From Ceratotherium simum simum (taxonomy: Eukaryota; Chordata; Mammalia; Perissodactyla; Rhinocerotidae): DNA of 64,000 bases. The notes beneath the pieces were generated by a model. That model was not told where the DNA came from. It saw only the letters and a list, made by a program, of their open reading frames with translations, and made no database searches. This document shows positions 45,966 through 58,085 of this stretch, piece by piece. Each line of letters starts with the position of its first letter. The first letter of the stretch is position 1. The DNA is taken from assembly GCF_000283155.1 (NCBI RefSeq), contig NW_004454179.1:6215068-6279067 (forward strand), written 5' to 3'. The position numbers and the translations under genes were made by a program.

Positions 45966-46559
45966 TAATACACATTGCAGAGGTCATTGGGAAGGATAAC
46001 ACTTGATGCTCATGTTCAACTAACACTTGTTTGATAGATTGAAGAGAATAATCAACCTATAATATTCTTGACCAAGGAGTGTGACCACTTTAAGCTAGAT
46101 CACTTAGGCTCTTGGTATCTCTGTTTTTCTAATTCTGGTAGCACTTGATTATATTTTTGATGGTAGGGAGTCTGGACTTGAGAGATCAGCAAAAAGGAGA
46201 GAGCTATTTTTAAGACACTCTTGCTCTCCAAATTAACATTTAATTCTTTAACTATGATTGTAACAGTTATCATTTATATACAGCTATAATATACCAAACT
46301 ATCTATGGCTAAAAGCATGCTTACATTTTTGTAAATACATATATAAGCTTGTAAGTTTATTATGGTATGGTGTTGTCTGTGATTCAGAGGTGTGAATCCC
46401 TAGAGTGAAATGTAATTCCCACTTATATACTATTTTTAGGAGAAAATTTCACTGACTTGAAGTGATCGCTTTATGACACAAGGTCCATGAATTATATACT
46501 GAAAAGCAGAAAGAACGTTTGTAATCAAGATGGCACTTTGTGACTGTCACCACCATCAT

Positions 46560-46745
46560 CACTTCTACAATTTAGACTGAGGGTGCAGTGGAGTTGGTAA
46601 CTCTTCAATCTATCAACTGTTAGTTATGCATTACATATCTATGTGAAGCTCAGAGGTTAAATGCCTCAGCTAGTAAATAGCAGAGTCACGTCTTCGGAGG
46701 AATCTACTATTTAAATCATTAGTTTAGATGCTCTATCCCTACTAA
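46560..46745 (-). repeat. MIR fragment, reverse
   Basis: AAGCTCAGAGGTTAAATGCC, TCAGCTAGTAAATAGCAGAG and the GATGCTCTATCC end follow antisense MIR order. Confidence 0.65.
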
Positions 46746-48299
46746 CTGTTCTTCTCAAGTACAAAATATTTCAGAATCCTTTCTTAAGATGTGATTCAAC
46801 TTTCTCCTCTTTGTATTCTTTCTTCCTCTCGCTTTTAAACTCCTTGTTTCCTTCCTTTCTGTTTCTCTCCCTTTTTCTGTGCTAACTTCAATGTTCAAAA
46901 CCTAAAAAGAGGGCAAGAGAGTGGGTGGAGGTTGCGTGATATAGATGAGGAAGAAAAGGGGGAAGAGATAAGGTTGGGGCTGAATAATACTTTACTTAAA
47001 AAACACACACACTCCAATTCTTTTATAACATATATGCAAGTTTGCAAAATTTTGTAGGCGAATGTATAAGTAAGAATGAAGTTACAATGTAAATACTCCA
47101 GAGCAGAGGGGTGCAGTTTCTTGACCTGAAAAACAAAAAGCAAAAAGTACATCAAAACAAAACAAGCAACTCTGTCCATGTTATTTTTTTGCTATTAAAA
47201 AAAAAAATCCTATCCTCTCTCTTTCCTCTACGATACGTGTGCATGTGTATGACTTGTGTGGAAGTGAAGACCGGAGAAAGGGGGATGATGTTTAATGCAA
47301 AATAAAAATCCATTTTGTAAATACGTTCCTCTTTCTATAATGGCGTTCCTTTCGGTATTTACATTAGATTTCTCCTTGTGAGTTTTATACAGGCATACGA
47401 ATACAAGATATATGAGCAAATCTAATGTGGATTATCCCTCATTTGCCTTTTTCAGGAGGAATCCTGTAGATCAGTAAACACAGTGATAAGAAAGCTCCCT
47501 AAAGACAAAGCGAGGATTCCTCAGCCATGCTTTTTATTAAAGGATGGAGAAAATCTAGTGTATGGCCACAAGCTGACATTTTCAAAAGCATACTCTAAGG
47601 CAATGAAAAATGTTTTTTAAAGTTTTTTTTAAATCATAAACGCCATACATACTTCCTAAGAAAATATGGAACGTAAAAAATACACGACAAAACTTCCATC
47701 ATAGTACCACTTTTGATATTTTGGTGTATCCCTCCACCCCAGTGGTTGGTTGGTTGGTTGAAGTTTCCACTAACTTTTTTTTTGAAGGTAATTTACGTAA
47801 AAAGTGTATCAATTAATAGGTTCGGATTTCACAAATGCTCTAAAGGAGAGAAGAGGAGCCATACTGGCCCTTTGGGGGAAACCCGATCATAATACGATAT
47901 TAATTGATCTCTTTGTCCAGCTTGTGTGATGTGGAGGAAGGATTCCTTTGATGAGGATGAGAGACTCTTTTGTTGTAACGATAGTTTGCAGATCAATTAT
48001 TAATTATGTACACGTTTGGAATTCAGTGTCTTCCAGAGCTGCTTGTGGCAGCTTCCTTCATTGACGTGGGGGACAATGGCTGCTAAAACTTGCGTGGTGA
48101 AATCAAGGGGTGGGGAGATGCCGTTTGCAAAGCCGGAAATGATTAAAATCTCAGGGTTGAGACCATTCCCAGTCAGCAAGGGCTTGCCAAGAGCACAGTT
48201 TCTGCTTCTGGTGTCTACTCTGAAGAGCACAGAGTGGAGGTTTGTCTACCATTCCATTGGCAGTAGGATCTCCCCCGCTGCTGCTGAGCAAACGGGGTG
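46746..48299. other. unassigned DNA before CpG island 2
   Basis: No exon or named repeat recognised. GC content rises from about 48020. A GTTGGTTGGTTGG simple repeat is at 47744-47760. Confidence 0.4.
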
Positions 48300-49260
48300 A
48301 GTGAGTCACGGGCGTGGCGGGCACAGGGTAAGGGCGCTAATTTGAGAGGTCAGCAGCGAGCCCAGCTCAATGGCCTAGTCTCGCAGGCTGAGACGCGGAC
48401 CCTACCGGCCTCCGTCCGCTTCCGCTTTCCTCAGGTGCAGCCCGGATCCCTCCGCCGCAGCGAGCGCTCCCGGTAGCGCTGCGATCGGCTTTTCGGCAAT
48501 ACCCGGATGGAAGCGTAATGGCCGCCATCAGGGACTCGCAGGCAATGGGGACCACGCCAGGTATTCCCTGTGAGCGGGGCCGCCCAGATCTGTTAGGATG
48601 CCGAGACTTCTAGAAGGCCGGCCAGGGAGCAAAGGGCGAGTTTGTGGGGCGTCAGGGTCCCCCGAACCAGCTGAGGGATCCGCCTCTTGTGATAGGAAAC
48701 GCCTGTTAAATAGTCCCGGCCATTCAGCGCTTCCGCCTAACTTGCCGCAAAGTTTTTCTGGAGAAGTCGGTCCTTTTACTCGTTGCTCTTGCAGGCTGCT
48801 CGAGCTAAGCTTCCGCGTCTTAGCCTGGGCTTGCTTTACGTCCGGGCTTTTTGAACTCGCACTCTTCCACAGTCTAGGAGCTGGAGCGGGAGCGCCGTGA
48901 CAGTGTGCCTCCGCGCGCCCGCGGGGCAGCCGAACCCCGGAGGAAGGGGCGGATCGGGCGCGGTGTTTGGGACGGAGCGGGGCGCGCGGCGCTCGAAGCA
49001 CCCACTCGGCGCGTTCCTGGGCCGGTGGAGACAGCATGGGCACGCCTCAGACCGCACCCCTCGAGCTGTAGGTTCGCAGTCCCACGGCAGCCCGACTCGA
49101 CGGCGTCCCCATTATGGGTCCAGTCTGTGGTCATTGGAGGTCTTTTTTTGCAGATTTGCTCAGCTCTCTGGCGGGCGCTCCCTGCTCCAGAGTTGGCCAA
49201 AGGCGCTCTTCCGTGCAGACCCCAACCACACCCAGTGGCAGATGGATTTTTTTGTAACTG
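48300..49260. promoter_or_regulatory. CpG island 2, probable promoter with first exon
   Basis: GC- and CpG-rich island of nearly 1 kb without a TATA box. It contains ATGGCCGCCAT at 48518-48528 (YY1-type core GCCGCCAT), preceded by AATACCCGGATGG (48498-48510), as in island 1. On the plus strand, ATG 48518 opens MAAIRDSQAMGTTPG, and a potential donor CCAG|GTATTC lies at 48559/48560. A polypyrimidine-rich acceptor (TCTTTTTTTGCAG) ends at 49153. I do not recognise the peptide, so no CDS is called. Overlapping frames 48528-49043 minus, 48897-49403 plus, 48905-49276 plus and 48874-49200 minus are mutually exclusive and have no domain. The island is paralogous, inverted, to 8622-9229. Confidence 0.8.
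48443..49238 (+). repeat. segment duplicated from (or with) island 1, inverted
   Basis: Three collinear blocks match the reverse complement of 8622-9229: 48443-48552 versus 9229-9120 (CGGATCCCTCCGCC, AATACCCGGATG, ATGGC-GCCA, CAGGGAC, AATGG); 48736-48769 versus 8988-8955 (AAGTTTTTCTGGAG shared); and 49172-49238 versus 8690-8622 (CAGAGTTGGCCA, GCTCTTCC, CCCAACCA shared). The order and spacing are kept, although island 2 is longer by about 190 bp. Confidence 0.82.
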
Positions 49261-50726
49261 GCTTTCTCACTTGTAGGGTCCATTTTGAGTCTGTTGTTAA
49301 CATGGTGTCCTCATTGTCAAGTAGACAGTCTCTTCCTAGATGGCTATGGTTATTGGAAATACGTAGGGTGAATGTGTGTGAGGTAAAGTGTTGTAACTCT
49401 TAGGTAGACCAACGAAACAAATATGGTAGTTTTAAGATTCAGAATGCAAAAAAGTTAAGGTTCAGTTTTCTTTTTAGGTTTAAATTTGGGGCCGTTTAGC
49501 GTTAGTGAGCTATTTTAGCGAGAACATTAGTTGGGTATGTTTGGATATGAAAAGTCTGAAAAACCCTAGAAAAATGAATTAATAAGTCACTATTTAAGAA
49601 ATTCATAAGAATGTTGAACTTTGTACGGTTGTCACAATGATGAACATGAAGACACCAAACTATACATCAGGACAGGAATTTTATTAACTTGAGCGTCTGT
49701 GTGTTAGGCCTAGTTTACAGATATTATTGAATTTTTTTTTTTTATGTAGCAAGGGATCTGATTTGAGTGTACTCTAAAGTTAATATTCTCAGGTGGAACA
49801 GATAGAAACCATTTAAATTGATTCAGTGAAATACCCTAACATTTTTCAGTTTAACTGCAAAGCAATAGAAATGGATTCATTATCTTTAAGTGAAACTTTT
49901 TTTTTTTGAAATTCATAGAGACATTGCATTGTCTTAACGTTTTCATAGTGTTAGCATTTCATGGGTATGGTAAGCATAGTAGACCATATTGATTTTTGTT
50001 AAAATTCCATAAATAAGGTGAGCCCCAAATCTGGAAAATTGTTAACAAAAGAGGAGGGAGGGGGAAAATACCTGTATCTAACAACGTATTTTGCACATCC
50101 AAATTTTTCCTTATTGTTGTGGTGAAAGTAAGTATAAATAGCAATTCAGAACGTTTTGTCTCTGGTTTTATGGAAGGATAAAAGGACAGCAACCACAATG
50201 AATACCTACTGTGCGCATTGATAATGTATGAGCTTTTAAATTCTGGAGATTTTTATCATTATCACACTTCAAATTCTATCCTGTCTTTGGTAGTAGTATA
50301 CTGTGATCCCAAAAGTTTTTATAGCTTGAAACATTCCAGAAGGGATATAGTTTAGCATAAATTTCCAGTTTGACTTTAAAATATACTTTAAACATGCCCT
50401 TTTAATGTACTTTTATTGTTTACTTTTCTGTTAGTAATTGTTTGTAATTGTTCTTGTTGAAGCATTGTGTGCTTTAGACCATGTAATACAACTTTTTTTT
50501 TAATGACTAAAGACTTGAATCTTTTCCAGTTTTCTTCAGGTACTCTACTAAAAGTTTTTGGTCCAAGCACTATAAGCAGAAGAAGAGTTTTAGTAAAGTT
50601 GAAATTTTTATTAATTATTTGATCCCAGGTGTGTAGGCTATGAGTATTTCAGTTCTGTGTGGGGTATTGACTTCATATGGTGAGCAATTTTCATGGGATG
50701 TTAGATATCGGAAGTAAGTATTAAGA
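49261..50726. other. unassigned DNA downstream of CpG island 2
   Basis: No exon or named repeat recognised. If island 2 promotes rightward transcription this would be its first intron. Confidence 0.4.
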
Positions 50727-50885
50727 GGTAGCATTGTGGTGGTAGGGTATTTGGCTTGGAATCAGTTCTAGATTCTAGTTCTAGTTTTGTGGCTTTGAGC
50801 AAGACTCGTTTTTCCTATCTTGTAATAAATGAAGATACTGAATTAGATTGCCCTTCTAAGCTTTAAGTTTTGTGACTCTTGTAAA
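50727..50885 (+). repeat. MIR SINE, diverged
   Basis: GGTAGCATTGTGGTGGTAGG, a TTGTGGCTTTGAGCAAGACT segment and CTTGTAATAAATGAAGATAC follow the MIR order, with the first half better than the second. Confidence 0.6.
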
Positions 50886-53159
50886 TTTATGGTGGTATCA
50901 CTGGGTATCAACGATAGGTTATTTGCCTAAGTGCAGAGAGGTTTTATTTTTCCTTCTAAATTTATGCACATAAGTTGCATATGAAGCCTAGTTGAATCGA
51001 GAGTATAAAAACATTTTACTAACAGTTTTTGCAGTCAAAGTTTTAAAATTTTGGTCTTCATTTCCAGATATCATCTCTTTTGATCACTGTTCCTGATTGT
51101 GGCTTTGTCCAAGCATTAAATTGTGTGCCTTTTGTTCCTTGAAGAAAGAGGTATGGTAAAGATTGAAGTACTACAGTATATAGTCTATTAAGTAGTAAGT
51201 TAATACGTTTTAATATTGGACAAAATAAAATAGTTACGTATATGTGAGTTTTCATAAGTTATAGAAAGTAGTTTTTGATTTCATAGTTTATTATTTAACA
51301 TTTCAGTAGAGATCTAAAGATGATTTTAACTGTATCCTTCTAAATATAAAGATGGCATTAAGGGCTTCTGGGTAATGAATGATGGAAATAAATATGGTAG
51401 GAAGATGTTTTGAAGCTGTACAAATGGCCAGAAGAGTGTTGTGTTTTACTCTAGTAAGCTCAAAGTAATGCAGCTAAAGAAGAATTGTCTTATATGTGTT
51501 TATATTATGATTAATGGCATCTGTATTATGAATCAGAAAAGGGACTTGGGAATCTCTATAGAGTTATGACTGGTTTTGTGGAGACGATCATCTGAATATC
51601 CTGGTGTGGAAAAAAGGAGGAGAAAAATCTGCCAACAAATCCATGGTATTGTGAGGAAAACTTTGCAAACTCAGTGGAAAATGTTGTGCACTTGTGCAGA
51701 AACATGAAACACAAGTGTCTTGAAACATAAGTGTCTCTTGCTGTTTGTGTTGGATAGGTCCTGGGATACCACAGTATCATATAATTCTCCTTAACAAAGG
51801 CAATAAGTATATCCATAAGTAAAACTTTAAATTAGGAATATGATTATGTATGTAACTACTAAAATAGCTGTAGTAGACAACACCAACTTTAATTATTGCT
51901 TTGGTAATCATAGTCATGTTCTTCTGTGGACTTGACCAGCAGATGGCTGTTTTTTCAGGGCCGATTTTCACAAAGCGATGAATTTTTAATTTTATTAGGA
52001 GTTAATGTCTAACAGCTACAGTGAGTAGAGAGCTACAAAGCTGAGTTGAGATATCAGGTTATCATTTATCTGCATAATTTCTTCCTACATAACATTTATT
52101 TGACTTCTTACCATGTGAGATCACATGGGTACCATGTTGTTCCCAAGTAGAGAAAGTAAATGCTGAATGCTAAGAGTATTCTTTACTGTGTTTGATCCAA
52201 ACTACTCAACTAAAGTAATACAATGAAGAATGAAAGCTTCAAACATAATGAAGTAAACAAGAGGCTGCCAGGTGATGACTGACCAAGAATGATGTGGATT
52301 ATTTAATCTTGAAAAACTGTGAGCAAAGTCTGACTAAAATTTAAAATCATGATTGGTATGACTGCATGAAACAAGTGTCAGAATATTAGAATGAAGGTGC
52401 ATGACTTGAAGCTTAGGAAAATTAAGTGGGTTTCACATGGGTCTCATTTCAAGAAGTGCTTAATAGCTGAAAACAAATATTGGCTTTATAGAAAGTAATT
52501 TCAAAATGTGGTAAAATCATCACCAATTCCTAATTAAAATTGGGTTGTTGGAGGTTGTGGCTGGTAGAGGGTGGGTGGTGTGTGTATAGTTTTTGTCAAC
52601 TCAGTATCTCTTCATTTGGGGAACCATCCCTCCCCTATTATGAATGGTTGGTGAGCTGTCAGTCGGTCTTATAGTCTTATAACTCAAGCCTAGTCATCCC
52701 TTTTACAACAGTGATTGCCTGTTACTCAAGTAGAGCCAATCAAAATCCTTTGAAATTGATGTATGAATGCTAGAAGAAAGATGCTGCCTTTTCTCTAAAG
52801 TTGTTAATCTGAGAGAGTGCTGGTGACATTTTTTCCCACACATATGAGAATCCAATCTATAGTAAGAGAAAGTGAAGCCACATAGAGATGGGAGATGGAG
52901 GAAGACAGAGTGCCAGTTTCATTCCCACAGACTGTGGTATGAGGTATCTGTGGTTTTCTTTTGATTCCGTCAACTATCCTGGTGTCTTTCCCAGTCTGTT
53001 GGGCCAAAATTCTGTATATAAATTAGTTTGAATTGGATTGTAACAGAAAATGTTCTGATGAATATGTGGCTCTCATGAATTTAAGATCTCTAACTTAGAG
53101 TTGATCATTCACTTCCATCTACAATTTGCCCTTTTCCTCCACCTTATAAAAGATGTCCT
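50886..53159. other. unassigned DNA
   Basis: No gene, CpG island or firm repeat match was recognised. Confidence 0.4.
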
Positions 53160-53710
53160 TTATTCATTCATCATTCATGCATGCATTCAGTCCTTCCTTC
53201 ATTCAACCTACAAACATTTATTGAGTGTCTACTGTGTACAAGTATGTGCAACAGCCTGGAGAGTCAAGGATTATACATACTAGATGAGTGGATGGTAGAC
53301 TTTCTCTAATATAGCACATTTTTTATGTAGTTAGGTTACACGGATCAACAAGCACGTGTTGAGAATAATCAGTGCTATGCTTAGCATTTTAGTAGTATGT
53401 GAGAATAAGAGGAGTTCTTTGCCTTCAAAGTCCTTATAGTTTAGTTAGGGAGTCCAGATTAATGTACATGAAACACAACACAAACAGCTGAAACAGATAA
53501 ATGAATGCACAATTGTGTAGATTTTAAGTCTGGGTTCTGATAGGAAGAAAGTTAGTGAGGGCTGTTTCCATCTAGGAAGGTTTCTTGAAGAAGATATAAC
53601 TGCAAATGGGTTTTGACTTGTGAATTGGATTTTGATAGGCAGAGAGAATAATTAAAGAAAGAAAAGATAGAGTTGAAAATGATTATGGGCTGATCCAAGA
53701 TGGGGAGGAG
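53160..53710 (-). repeat. LINE-2 3' region, reverse
   Basis: Starts with an ATTCATTC-rich run, then CAAACATTTATTGAGTGTCT and TACTGTGTACAAGTATGTGC. It continues through TAGTTTAGTTAGGGAGTCCA and GAAGGTTTCTTGAAGAAGAT, all in antisense L2 order. Confidence 0.75.
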
Positions 53711-54363
53711 ATTGGTTTGACTAACAATTTGTATTTTTGGGGAATAAGAGGTAGTGGCAAATAAGGTTGGCTATTTTAAGTAAATCCACGTGTGAGGCAT
53801 TTGGAAAGCCAAGCAGAAATTTTGCTTCTTTCTACTAAGATGGAGATTTCTTTGACTAAAATGTTTATATTTCATTGTGATGCCATTTTTGTGATGCTAA
53901 AATGTAAAATAAGTATAGTTAAGTGGTGTAAATTTATTTATTGTGGAAAAGATCTTCTTGTTATATCCATCTGCCTTGAAAATTTTAGAAAAAGTAGTAA
54001 TTAACCTGCAGTGCTGTTCTATGTTTTATACATAATTAGTTTATTTCTTCTTACCTCCCCCTTTTTGAGAGATTCCTTAGTGACAGTGGCAAAACCATAC
54101 CCCTTCCCTGGAGATACAGCCAGTTAAAAACTAATGTAGCAGTATCTATAAATACATTTTAAAAGAGATAAGGAGTGCAATTAATGTTTGATTACTGATA
54201 GAATATTCATTTTGGGCTTCAGATACTAGGAATGATGTATAGGTTAATGTATTCTTCTTTCATAAAATACTGTTGTGTCCTAGGTCTTTGCTTACCTTCT
54301 TTCTTCGTAGACAGTTATCTGATCCTCAACTCAGAGAGATAACAGTCAGAGTATTCCAATATA

Positions 54364-54597
54364 CTAGGGTTGGCCAACTTTTGCTGTAAATGGCCACATA
54401 ATGTATATAGGCTTTGTGGGCCATACGGTTTCTGTTGCACCTATTGCACCTATCAGCTGTTATTTTAGCATGAAAGCAGCCATAGAGAATATGTAAATGA
54501 ATGAATATGGCTATGTTCCGATGAAACTTAATTTACAAAAATAGGCAGCAGGCCAGATTTGGCCCACAGGCTGTTGGCTGTAGTTTGCCAACGCCTG
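54364..54597 (-). mobile_element. hAT-type transposon, full length
   Basis: Same family as 13950-15273, in reverse. It has end sequences CTAGGGTTGGCCAACT and AGTTTGCCAACGCCTG as terminal inverted repeats, plus GGCTTTGTGGGCCATACGG and GGCCAGATTTGGCCCACAGG inside. It is about 234 bp and non-coding. The 8-bp target duplication is not evident. Confidence 0.82.
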
Positions 54598-54619
54598 TCG
54601 TAGACTTAATGAGGCATTT

Positions 54620-56345
54620 CATTCCACAGCCTCTCGCAGTCGTATCTACCCACCTGCTAAGATCTTTATTCTCCACTCTGGTAACTATAGATGAATTATC
54701 TTTGTTCTTTTCTAAGTTCAATTCTTCTGCTTGTTCACTAGATCCCATCTCTTCTCACCTACTGAAGGACATTGCTACTGCCTTTCTTTCCATTCTCTCC
54801 TCTCATTTTTCCTTTTTTACTGGATCATTTTCATAAGCATGCAATCATACTGTAATTTCTCCTACCTTTAAAAAACAAACAAAACAAAAAAGTAACTCCA
54901 CTTCAACTCCTCTATGTCTTGGTCCTTTATCGTAAAACTTCTTGAAGGAGTTGTCCATACTGCATCTCTACTTCTCTTCCCATTTTCTCTTAAATCCATG
55001 CTAGTCAGCCTGTCTCTTTTATTACTCCACTGAAACTGTTCTAATCAGTGTCACTAGTGGTCTTGACATTAAGTCCAGTGGTCAGCCCTAGTCCTCACCT
55101 TACTTGACGGAGTTGATCAATCCTTGATCCTGGAAACACTTTCTTCACTTTGCTTTCACGGTACTGCTCTCCTGATTTACCTTCAGTCTCACTGGTCATT
55201 CCTTTCAGTCTCATTAGCTGATTCTTTCCCATCTTTTACCTCTAAATGTAGTATCTTGAGGCTCAGGCCTTGGACTTCTCTTTTTATTTACTTACTCCTT
55301 GGTGATTTCATTCTGTTCTGTATACGTACACACATATCTATGCACACACCAATGACTCCCAAAATTTTATCTTACACCTAGACCTCTGTATTCTATATTC
55401 AGCTACACATTCCACATTTCCTCTTGGGTGTTAAGTAGATATGTCAAATTCTGCAAGGCTATAACTAGACTCATGATATACTTTCCAAACCTGCTACTCC
55501 CATACAGTCTGTTCTGTCTTAATGGTAGATAGCAACTTGTTTCTTCCAGTTGCTGAGGTCAGAACTTTTAGAATTATCCTTAACATTGTCTCTTACTCTC
55601 ATAGACCAAATTAAGTCTGTCAGCAAATCCTATAGGCTCTATCTTCAAAATATGTCCAGAGTTTGACTGTACCTCATTGTCTCCACCAGGCGGCCATCAT
55701 CTCTTACCTGGATAGTTGTAGTATGATCTCCAATCTGCTCTCATAGCTGCCACTCTTACCTTGCTCTCAAATACTCTGTTCTTAACATAGCAGCCAAAGT
55801 GATCTCTTTAAAAATAATTCAGCTTATGTTACTTGTCTACCCAAAATGCTCCAGTAGCTTCCCATCTCCTTCATAGTAAAACCAAAGTCCCTACAGTGTC
55901 CATCAGGCCTTGTTTCAGTCCCCTCGTTACTTCTTTGACCTCATGTCTTATTGCTTTCCCTCTAGTGCTTTCTGTTCCAGTCATACTGACCTTGCTGTTC
56001 CCCAACATGTTAGGCACACTCCACACTCAGGGTGTTAGCACTTACTGTATCTTTTCTTGGAATGCTGTCTGCTTCAACTGCTTAAGATCTTGGCTCAAAT
56101 AAGACCCTTTTAAGTGAGGTCTCCCTGACTTCATATTTAAGATTGCAACTCTCTGCTTCTGTCTCTCCTTTCCTACTTGATTTTTCTCCGCAGCACTTAT
56201 CACCTTTGAATATATTATATAATTTACTTACTTTATTATCTAAATAACCAGTAGAGTGCTAGCTCCACAAGGGGAGGGATTTTTGTCTTTGTTCACTGCA
56301 TATTCCCAGTGCTTAGAACGAAGACTGGCACAGATTTGGTGCTAG
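54620..56345 (+). repeat. long LINE-2 segment
   Basis: A 1.7-kb plus-strand L2. Motifs in order: CACTAGTGGTCTTGACATTA, TGAGGCTCAGGCCTTGGACT, ATCATCTCTTACCTGGATAG, GCTTCCCATCTCCTTCATAG, GGCTCAAATAAGACCC, GAGGTCTCCCTGACTTCATA and TCCACAAGGGGAGGGATTTT. This spans the end of the RT frame and the 3' UTR. Frames 55124-55381 and 55833-56102 are remnants without an intact protein. Confidence 0.82.
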
Positions 56346-56925
56346 CTACTAGCCCAGCACTGCCAGATGTTGGTAATACAGCAAAGAACATGACAGATGT
56401 GGTCTTTATACTCATGCAGCTTTTATTCCAGTGGTAGAGACAGATAGAAAATAAATTGGCAAATAAAATTTGCCAGAGAAAAAAGTATTACCAGAAAGCA
56501 ATACAAGGGGCTAAAATAGAGAACATTTTTTATAGGTTGAGGAAGGCCTTTTGGAGGTGGTGACATTTGAGCTGAGACCTAAAAGATGAGAAGGATCTAA
56601 CCATTTGAAGAATGGGAGGAAGAACATTTCAAGCAGAGAACAGCAGGTGCAAAGGCCTGAGATAGAAAAGATAGGAAAGGAGTATTTGAGGAACCGAGAG
56701 ACTATCTATGGTAGCTTGCAGGAGTATTTTTACAGATGGGGAGAGTGGTGTGAGATGAAGTTGAAGAGAGAGGTCCAGGACCAGATGTCACTCTTCCTTG
56801 CAGGCCTTGGCAAAGAGATTAAATTTTATTTTAAGTGCCTTGAGAAACCACTAAGGAGTTTAAGCAGGGAACACTGTGATCTATTTTATATTAAGAAGAT
56901 CACTTTCGCTCCTGTGTGAGAATGG
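56346..56925 (-). repeat. LINE-2 3' region, reverse
   Basis: Antisense L2: AATACAGCAAAGAACATGAC, GGAGGTGGTGACATTTGAGC, CAGGTGCAAAGGCCTGAGAT, GTGATCTATTTTATATTAAG. The frame 56605-56919 (104 aa) reads the antisense strand of this repeat and is not a gene. Confidence 0.78.
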
Positions 56926-57739
56926 ATTTAGAGGAGGATGGTGGGCAAGAGGGAAGCGCGAATGCCACTTAGGAAGACTATCATTTTAATGCAGGTTGGA
57001 GATGACAGTGGACTAAGGTGATGACAGTGGAGATGGAGAGAAGAACTCAAGATGTATTTTGGAGATAGAATTGACGGGACTTGCATATGGATTAATGTGA
57101 GGAGTAAGGGAAAGAGAAATCAAGAATGATTCCTTGATTTCTGGGTTTAGTAACTGGGTGGATTGTGGTGCCATATACTAAGATGGGGAAGCCCGGGGAG
57201 TGGAATTTGTTTTCTATCCATAGACAGGTGCTTTATAGAGCCAGAGAAAAATTGAGCAATTTATATCATCTTGGGAAGCTGAGGGGAAATGGATTACATG
57301 TTGATGCATGTTCTTCCAATCACGTAGCAATAAACCTTTTCATTCTTCCCTGTCCCCAGTGTGTCCCAAAATCTTAAGTAAAATCTGCCTGTTCTCCTAA
57401 ATCACTGCGACAGCAAAACGACAAACAGAAGAAGAAAGGAAGGAGAGATGAAAATAATCTTTTTCCTTCCCATACTAAATTCAGTGGTCTTCGCTTCATT
57501 TTGAACAGATTACTTCTGATTCTTCTCCCAATTCCTACATATTAGAAATGTGGTTTCTGACTCTGCCCTGTGTGTGTGTGTCTGTGTGTGTGTGTTTTAA
57601 ATCAAATTCCATTGTAGCAAAAAAGTTTTCATGTTCTGTAGCGTTTGCTATAAAGTGATTTAATCTGAAATCACAGGAGGTCAGATATTTGAGTTGAAAA
57701 TAAAAGAATAAACGGGTTAAGAATGTGTTAGGTCCCTGT
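56926..57739. other. unassigned DNA with TG repeat
   Basis: Mostly unassigned; the first 200 bp may continue the antisense L2 or a related repeat. An interrupted TG dinucleotide repeat lies at 57569-57595. Confidence 0.45.
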
Positions 57740-58085
57740 GTACCCAGTCTTCTTGGTTTTTGTGAGGGATAAATTAGAAATGTGAAATAGAACTTGTCTT
57801 TAAGAAGCTTATAAGTTATCTTGGGAGGTAAAACTTAAAAAATGAAATGATATAACTCTAAAACAGTTTGTAATAAAGTGGTAAGCAATGGCTATTCTTT
57901 CAGTGGATATTCAGAGAAGAGAGAGATGAATGTGTATTGCAGAAGGTTTCATGTCATATAGTAGGTAGAATTAGAAAGGAAGTTTGACCAGTATTGAATT
58001 AAGATGGAGAGAAGGGGCTGACAGGCCTGGTGAAAGGAAACACTATGAACAAAGGTAAATAAAAGTGTCTGTGTAGGGGAGCGGA
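57740..58085 (-). repeat. LINE-2 segment, reverse
   Basis: CTTGTCTTTAAGAAGCTTAT, CAGTTTGTAATAAAGTGGTA, GAAAGGAAACACTATGAACA and AAAGGTAAATAAAAGTGTCT follow antisense L2 order. Confidence 0.65.

Noticed and set aside
48528..49403. Frames of 171, 108, 168, 123 and 100 aa in CpG island 2 as genes
   Set aside because: Mutually overlapping on both strands, no domain, composition typical of arginine/proline/alanine-rich GC artefacts.
56605..56919. A 104-aa plus-strand frame as a gene
   Set aside because: It reads the antisense strand of an L2 repeat; no domain and no splice context.
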